Below, in pieces: positions 7,702 through 11,348 of a DNA stretch of 11,348 nt; position 1 is the stretch's first letter; each line of letters begins with the position of its first letter. Under the pieces are notes generated by a model. That model saw only the letters and a program-made list of their open reading frames with translations. It was not told the origin of the DNA and did no database searches. The stretch comes from an uncultured Roseburia sp. Lineage in GTDB: Bacteria > Bacillota > Clostridia > Lachnospirales > Lachnospiraceae. The translations under genes were made by a program, and so were the position numbers. The stretch lies in the NCBI GenBank assembly GCA_934358955.1, contig CAKRLC010000086.1, forward strand, positions 1 through 11,348. The letters run 5' to 3'.

Positions 7702-8540
7702 TTCTTCCACCCCAGAACCTTTCCTTCAACAAGTCCAAGCAGCCACGTGAAAATGACTCCCAATATACCGATAACTACAATACCAAGAATAATGATATCC
7801 GGTCTTGCAAAAGAACGACCTTGCTGAATCATATAACCAAGTCCTACATTTGCTGCCAGCATTTCTGCAGCTACCAGTGTAGCCCATGCATTACCAAGTG
7901 CTACACGGATACCTGCAAATGTCATTGTCATTGCTGACGGAATACCTATTTTTCTAAAAATTGTAAAATTCGAAGCTCCACAGACCTTTGCAACATTGAT
8001 CAATGCCGGGCTGGTCTGTCGTATTCCCGTGTACGCATTGATCGTACACGGAACGAACGCCGAGAAAAATACAATAAATGCTTTTGCCTGCAATCCAAGT
8101 CCAAGCCAGATAATTGTAATTGGAATCCATGATACAGGCGGAATCGGTCTTAAAATTTCAAAGATCGGTCTCATAAAGCTTTCAAAGCCTCTGAACCAGC
8201 CCATAAACAACCCAAGAGGGACGCCAATAATAATTGCAAGAAAGAAGCCTGTAAGAGCAACCTGCAAGCTGGCAAGAATATGTACACCTAATACTGCTCC
8301 ATCTGGATTCGGATCAACCCATTTTACAAAAAACAACTTTACAACTTCTGACGGCATTGGAACATATCTGTTCGGAAGCAGGCCTCCCATAACAGCAAAC
8401 TGCCAAATCAACAAAAAGGCAAGAACACCTATGATTGAAAGTACCGTCAGCTGATATTTACTTTTACGTGCATCTTCCTGAACTTTTTTAATTCGTTCCT
8501 CATCTGTCAGACGACGTTCCACTCTTGTGCTGTCACTCAT
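7698..8540 (-). CDS. ABC importer permease 1 (SsuC/TauC, MetI-like fold)
   Basis: A 280-residue inner-membrane subunit with about six predicted helices and a cytoplasmic N-terminal tail of about 30 charged residues. The EAA loop is recognisable and keeps its Gly: 'INVAKVCGASNFTIFRKIGIPSA' (about residues 179-201), followed by FAGIRVALGNAWATLVAAEM, the family-typical run. It forms the channel with the second permease. ATG at 8540 is preceded by AGGAG about 10 nt upstream. The gap to the binding-protein gene is 18 nt, and the 3' end overlaps the next permease by 4 nt. It resembles the taurine/sulfonate/nitrate class, whose members also carry riboflavin, pyrimidine precursors and aromatic acids, so the class does not name the ligand. 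Confidence 0.92.
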   Translation of the reverse strand: MSDSTRVERRLTDEERIKKVQEDARKSKYQLTVLSIIGVLAFLLIWQFAVMGGLLPNRYVPMPSEVVKLFFVKWVDPNPDGAVLGVHILASLQVALTGFFLAIIIGVPLGLFMGWFRGFESFMRPIFEILRPIPPVSWIPITIIWLGLGLQAKAFIVFFSAFVPCTINAYTGIRQTSPALINVAKVCGASNFTIFRKIGIPSAMTMTFAGIRVALGNAWATLVAAEMLAANVGLGYMIQQGRSFARPDIIILGIVVIGILGVIFTWLLGLVEGKVLGWKK

Positions 8541-8558
8541 ATCACATTCTCCTATCTG

Positions 8559-9737
8559 TTACTGTTCAACCATCTCCGCAATTGTAGGATTTACAAGACC
8601 TTTATCAATGATTGTCTGTCTGTCATCGTCTGAATAATTACCAAGTGTAATAAAGAAATCCATTGTTTCAAATAAATCATTGGTAGCTTCACTTACTTTA
8701 CCGCCATTACCATTACGGTCATCTGTCTCAGTTGTCATTGCTTTGACTGCATCTGCTAAAGAGGTACACTGGAATTCGCTCACAAGACGATCTACGACTT
8801 CTTCTGTAACAGCAACACCTTCATCTTCACAGGATTCCATAAAGAGTTCTTTTGCTTCCTGCATGTTCGCATCACTCTCCTGGCACCATTCCCATGTTTT
8901 GTAATATACCTGATATGCAGTTGCTACCAAGTCTGTCTTATTTTCAATCGCATCACTCGTTGCACCAATACAGCTAATGTTATTTAATCCCATCTGTCCG
9001 ATATCTGTTACACGCACGTAACCATCATTCTCGGCTTCTACTGCAAATGCATTCCAAACGCACATTGCATCACCTTCGCCTGTCTGGAAAGCTGTCAGAC
9101 AGGTTCCTACTGCCGTATCGATAATCTGGATACCATACTCATCCAGGTCTGTGATTCCGATACTGTTCATATACTGCATGAACATATACTGAAGTGTTGT
9201 TCCTTTATTCAATAAAACTTTTTTATTTCTCCATGCTTCTGGATCATCTGGTTTTTCAGCAAGATCACTGTCTTCACGTACAAATAATGCTGTATTGTAC
9301 TCATTATCACAAATACCGATCATATTAATATCGTAATTCTTCATACCATTTAACATACCAGGTGCACCAACATCACAAACATCCCAGTCTGCATTTGCTT
9401 CCATCATCGCCGGTCCGCCTGTGAAAGACTGATATTCAACATCAATATTCAATGCATCAAAAAATCCCATCTGATCTGCAACATACCACGGCATGGAATG
9501 TGCTGAACCTGCAAAGAAACCAATGCTTAATGTTGTTCTTTCCGGCAGTGGTGTCAATCCTAATGTAGCATCCCCACTCTCAGCTGTGCTCTCTGTTCCA
9601 GATGCCGCAGCTTCATTATTGCCACCAGAAGATGTCGTATCCTTGCTCTCCCCAGAGCTTCCACATCCTGTCAACGTACCCAGTGCAACTGTGACTGCCA
9701 GTGCCATTGCAAAAAATTTCTTTGTTCCCTTTCTCAT
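8559..9737 (-). CDS. Lipoprotein substrate-binding protein, NMT1/TauA/SsuA type
   Basis: A 392-residue extracytoplasmic receptor for the ABC importer. The N-terminus is a lipoprotein signal peptide: positive MRKGTKK, a hydrophobic core, and lipobox LTGC with lipidated Cys at 25. A Ser/Gly/Glu-rich flexible linker follows (about 26-55). The mature domain opens 'TLSIGFFAGSAHSMPWYVADQMGFFDALNIDV', a pattern typical of NMT1/SsuA-like proteins, where the first strand and loop touch the ligand. Acidic and Cys-containing segments in the second half (CQESD, ESCEDEG, EFQCTS) are not features I can assign. It is somewhat longer than typical TauA/SsuA (about 320-340 residues). The start at 9737 is chosen over an in-frame ATG 12 codons upstream because AGGAGG lies 7 nt before 9737 and the signal peptide begins there. 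As first gene of the operon it is probably the most highly expressed. Ligand unknown. Confidence 0.9.
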   Translation of the reverse strand: MRKGTKKFFAMALAVTVALGTLTGCGSSGESKDTTSSGGNNEAAASGTESTAESGDATLGLTPLPERTTLSIGFFAGSAHSMPWYVADQMGFFDALNIDVEYQSFTGGPAMMEANADWDVCDVGAPGMLNGMKNYDINMIGICDNEYNTALFVREDSDLAEKPDDPEAWRNKKVLLNKGTTLQYMFMQYMNSIGITDLDEYGIQIIDTAVGTCLTAFQTGEGDAMCVWNAFAVEAENDGYVRVTDIGQMGLNNISCIGATSDAIENKTDLVATAYQVYYKTWEWCQESDANMQEAKELFMESCEDEGVAVTEEVVDRLVSEFQCTSLADAVKAMTTETDDRNGNGGKVSEATNDLFETMDFFITLGNYSDDDRQTIIDKGLVNPTIAEMVEQ

Positions 9738-9744
9738 AAAAATA

Positions 9745-9750
9745 CCTCCT
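9745..9750 (-). promoter_or_regulatory. Ribosome binding site fixing the start of the binding-protein gene
   Basis: AGGAGG on the minus strand, 7 nt before ATG at 9737. It excludes the longer in-frame start at 9773, which would put this box inside the coding sequence. Confidence 0.8.
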
Positions 9751-9851
9751 ATACTTTTACACTTTTTGAGCATTTTATCCGACTTGTCAATTGTTTTTTT
9801 ACAGATGTCAGATAATTCATTCTTTTCCTGTGAACTGTTGCTCTAATTTGC

Positions 9852-9879
9852 AGTATAGCAATTTTTTGCATATTTTCAA
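9852..9879 (-). promoter_or_regulatory. Second candidate operon promoter (P2)
   Basis: On the minus strand TTGAAA (9874-9879) and TATACT (9852-9857) each match 5 of 6 consensus bases, with a 16-bp spacer that contains an ATGCAAAA repeat. A start near 9845 would give a leader of about 110 nt. It may be an alternative to, or act with, the upstream promoter. Confidence 0.45.
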
Positions 9880-9907
9880 GCGATTTTGCATAATATCTTC
9901 TCACTTT

Positions 9908-9937
9908 TTTATACAAACGTTTGCATAATATTGCCAA
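9908..9937 (-). promoter_or_regulatory. Main candidate operon promoter (P1)
   Basis: On the minus strand TTGGCA (9932-9937) and TATAAA (9908-9913) each match 5 of 6 sigma-A bases with an 18-bp spacer. Transcription would start near 9901, leaving a leader of about 160 nt before the binding-protein gene. The palindrome at 9909-9928 lies over the spacer and -10 box, so a bound repressor would block it. Confidence 0.6.
9909..9928. promoter_or_regulatory. LacI-family operator: 20-bp palindrome with central CG
   Basis: The plus strand reads TTATACAAACGTTTGCATAA, symmetric about a central CG with a single mismatched pair (9913/9924); the inner CAAACGTTTG is perfect. LacI-family proteins typically bind such palindromes, with a hinge-helix Leu inserted at the central CG, and the divergent gene encodes one with a Leu at the matching place. 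It also shares the core of a CcpA cre site but departs from that consensus at three positions, so control by CcpA is a possible alternative. Confidence 0.65.
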
Positions 9938-10091
9938 TTAATTTCAAAATTTTCATGTCTTTTTATACAATACGCACAATTAACCAAATTTTGCATCTAA
10001 TTATTTTTGTAATACAAAATTTTTATCTTCAGTTTTTTTGCATACTTTTGCGTTTATTTTTGCATATATTTTGTTCTTTTTTTGCATTTTA

Positions 10092-10100
10092 TGTTATACT
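10092..10100 (+). promoter_or_regulatory. Candidate extended -10 promoter of the LacI-type gene
   Basis: TGT-TATACT at 10092-10100 is an extended -10 (TGn plus a 5-of-6 hexamer). The best -35 at the right distance is only TTGTTC (10071-10076), a poor match, as is common with extended -10 promoters. It predicts a leader of about 160 nt. An ATGCAAAA repeat ends at 10087, just upstream. Confidence 0.45.
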
Positions 10101-10268
10101 TAAATAAAAAAATATACGGTCAAAAATCAGATTCGGATTTTTATTGGCAAATTGCACAAACGAAATATGATATGCTTCTTTTTGTGTGCGCTCTCTGCTG
10201 ATACATATAAAAAGTCTTTATATTTGTTAAATCGTCTTAGTCACTAAAAAAACAAGGAGGTAGCATTC

Positions 10269-11288
10269 ATGTCCCTTAAAGATATCGCAGCCGAAGTAGG
10301 GGTTTCCATCTCAACCGTTTCGCGTGTATTAAATACAGACAATCCTTCTGCCGCACGTCCCGAACTCCAGCGCAAAATATGGGAAGTCGCCAAGCAGCAG
10401 GGGTATTGTCCTAATCCCATAGCCCGACGGCTTAAAGATAAAAACAGTCTTATTGCACCTGAGGTCCAATATATTAACTGCATCTACGGCTGTATTCCTC
10501 AGGAAACAAAGGACGATCCGTTTTATCTTCAATTACTTAAAAGTGTTGAGCAAGAAGCCTTCCGTCATGATTATCATATCAGCTGTGCATATACTGCTAC
10601 ACCTGGTGATTCTTTTTTTGCTTCTCCACTACTGTCAAATGTTCCATCTGACTTATTGATCATTCTTGGCAGATTTAAACCGGAACTTTTGAACAATCTA
10701 AAACCTACTTACAAAAAAATAGTCAACATCTGTCTTAACGTTTTAGATGTTGACTGTGATCAAATTATATGTAGTGGACGAAAAATGCTTTTTTCCAGTG
10801 TAGAATATCTGCATTCTCTTAATCATGAGAAAATAGGTTTTATTGGTAACCATGAGCAACGATTCCTTGGTTATCACGATGGAATTCTGGCTTTTGGTCT
10901 TCCTGATGATCCACGATATGTTGTCGATGATATCATAATTTCCATGGAAGGCGGCTATCTTGGTACTTTACGCCTTCTCGAAAGAGCTCCTGAAATTACC
11001 GCTATCTGCTGTGCGAATGATATCATCGCTATCGGCGCTCTGCGTGCATGTAATGAGAAAGGCCTTCGCGTTCCTGAAGATATATCCATTATCGGTGTCA
11101 ATGATATTGAAAATACACAATACACAAACCCTATGCTCACTACTGTCCGTGTTCCCCTAAAGGAAATGGGGCAAACCGCTGTTACGGTTCTTCTTGACCG
11201 CGTTAACGGCGGACACTCTTCTTACATCAAGGTCGAGTTTCCTTTCCAGATCGTTAAAAGAGGAAGCTGCCGCGCCTTAAACCCTTGA
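10269..11288 (+). CDS. LacI-family transcriptional regulator
   Basis: A 339-residue protein with the full LacI/GalR layout. Residues 3-22 form the helix-turn-helix (LKDIAAEVGVSISTVSRVLN, recognition helix 13-21). About 45-56 is the hinge region (GYCPNPIARRLK), with Leu55 where LacI inserts Leu56 into the operator minor groove. From about 65 on is a periplasmic-binding-protein-like effector domain, recognisable by ITAICCANDIIAIGALRACN and IIGVNDIENTQYTNPMLTTV near the C-terminus. ATG at 10269 has AAGGAGG 8 nt upstream. It is divergent from the transport/redox operon and the control region holds a LacI-type palindrome inside the operon promoter, so it most likely represses the operon and responds to its substrate. 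LacI-family effectors are often sugars, which would be unusual for a TauA-type importer. The opening 'YINCIYGCIPQE' departs from the common 'IGVVVPD' pattern. Confidence 0.93.
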   Translation: MSLKDIAAEVGVSISTVSRVLNTDNPSAARPELQRKIWEVAKQQGYCPNPIARRLKDKNSLIAPEVQYINCIYGCIPQETKDDPFYLQLLKSVEQEAFRHDYHISCAYTATPGDSFFASPLLSNVPSDLLIILGRFKPELLNNLKPTYKKIVNICLNVLDVDCDQIICSGRKMLFSSVEYLHSLNHEKIGFIGNHEQRFLGYHDGILAFGLPDDPRYVVDDIIISMEGGYLGTLRLLERAPEITAICCANDIIAIGALRACNEKGLRVPEDISIIGVNDIENTQYTNPMLTTVRVPLKEMGQTAVTVLLDRVNGGHSSYIKVEFPFQIVKRGSCRALNP

Positions 11289-11295
11289 TATATCA

Positions 11296-11348
11296 CTATC
11301 CCTCCATTTTTGCCCGGATTGTTTCAAAGCTTTCCGGGCAATACTGCA
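11296..11348 (-). CDS. Possible 3' end of a convergent gene
   Basis: On the minus strand one frame is open from the window edge for 17 codons, reading QYCPESFETIRAKMEG and then TAG at 11296. The composition looks like the charged tail of a real protein. The length is far too short for proof, and a second minus-strand frame is also open over this stretch and ends at 11278. No function can be proposed. Confidence 0.25.
   Translation of the reverse strand, partial: QYCPESFETIRAKMEG
11310..11341. repeat. Inverted repeat after the LacI-type gene
   Basis: TTGCCCGGA and TCCGGGCAA form a perfect 9-bp stem with a 14-nt loop, starting 22 nt after the LacI-type stop codon. There is no T-run after it on either strand within the window, so it is not a standard intrinsic terminator, though its place and GC-rich stem would suit one. 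It may lie inside the possible convergent gene. Confidence 0.5.

Larger units (their letters stand above)
9864..10087 (-). repeat. Cluster of ATGCAAAA octamers in the control region
   Basis: The plus strand has TTTTGCAT (ATGCAAAA on the minus strand) exactly at 9864, 9884, 9989, 10036, 10058 and 10080, and with one mismatch at 9919 and 10046. All are in the same orientation. They cover both operon promoter candidates and reach to just before the candidate -10 of the LacI-type gene. The 12-mer TTTGCATAATAT occurs twice (9885-9896 and 9920-9931). Several copies resemble a half of the palindrome at 9909-9928, so they may be binding sites for the regulator or another protein. Confidence 0.65.

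Noticed and set aside
9782..9787. A perfect minus-strand TTGACA in the operon leader as a third promoter.
   Set aside because: No -10-like hexamer is found 16-18 bp downstream.
8559..9900. The NMT1/THI5-like binding protein could suggest import of a thiamine precursor.
   Set aside because: No TPP riboswitch elements were seen in the leader and no thiamine genes are nearby; the NMT1 class covers many ligands.
9864..10087. The ATGCAAAA repeats as a small CRISPR or iteron array.
   Set aside because: Units are 8 bp with irregular spacing (10 to 70 bp); there are no cas or replication genes, and the position between divergent promoters fits regulation better.
10122..10142. AAAAATC and GATTTTT inverted repeat in the leader of the LacI-type gene, considered as an attenuator.
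   Set aside because: Only a 7-bp, almost all A/T stem with no clear T-run after it; too weak to support.

Overview
The window looks like chromosomal DNA of an anaerobic low-GC Firmicute, most likely a Clostridia/Lachnospiraceae-type gut bacterium. This is inferred from the AT-rich intergenic DNA, strong AGGAGG ribosome binding sites, two lipoproteins with Gram-positive-style Cys lipoboxes, and the gene families present. No rRNA, tRNA, CRISPR array or transposase was seen.

Layout, left to right. (1) 1-528, minus strand: the 5' part of a small secreted lipoprotein of unknown function, cut by the window edge. (2) 607-715: two hairpins in tandem that probably end transcription from the next gene. 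(3) 722-2110, minus: a MATE-family efflux transporter with a GTG start. (4) 2237-2272: an intrinsic terminator for the operon to its right. (5) 2301-9737, minus: a tightly packed eight-gene operon. In order of transcription it encodes a lipoprotein substrate-binding protein (NMT1/TauA/SsuA type), two ABC permeases, two ABC ATPases, a GlpA-like FAD oxidoreductase with a C-terminal [2Fe-2S] domain, a second FAD/NAD(P) oxidoreductase, and a small Cys-rich DUF1667 protein. (6) 9738-10268: a 531-bp AT-rich divergent control region with a near-perfect 20-bp palindrome inside a good promoter and a cluster of ATGCAAAA repeats. (7) 10269-11288, plus: a LacI-family regulator. (8) 11296-11348: possibly the 3' end of a convergent gene.

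Working model: the LacI-type protein senses a small molecule and represses the divergent operon. The ABC importer brings that molecule (or a relative) into the cell. The redox trio oxidises it, passing electrons from the GlpA-like flavin through the BFD-type [2Fe-2S] centre to the second flavoprotein and NAD(P), with DUF1667 as a probable accessory iron-sulfur or electron-transfer subunit. The trio resembles the anaerobic glycerol-3-phosphate dehydrogenase set of Clostridia, but no glycerol facilitator or kinase is present and an ABC importer takes their place, so the real substrate is unknown.

The two ATPases are asymmetric in a mutually consistent way. Every departure from consensus that I see in the Walker A, H-loop and signature motifs falls in the same composite ATP site, which predicts an obligate heterodimer with one working and one degenerate site.
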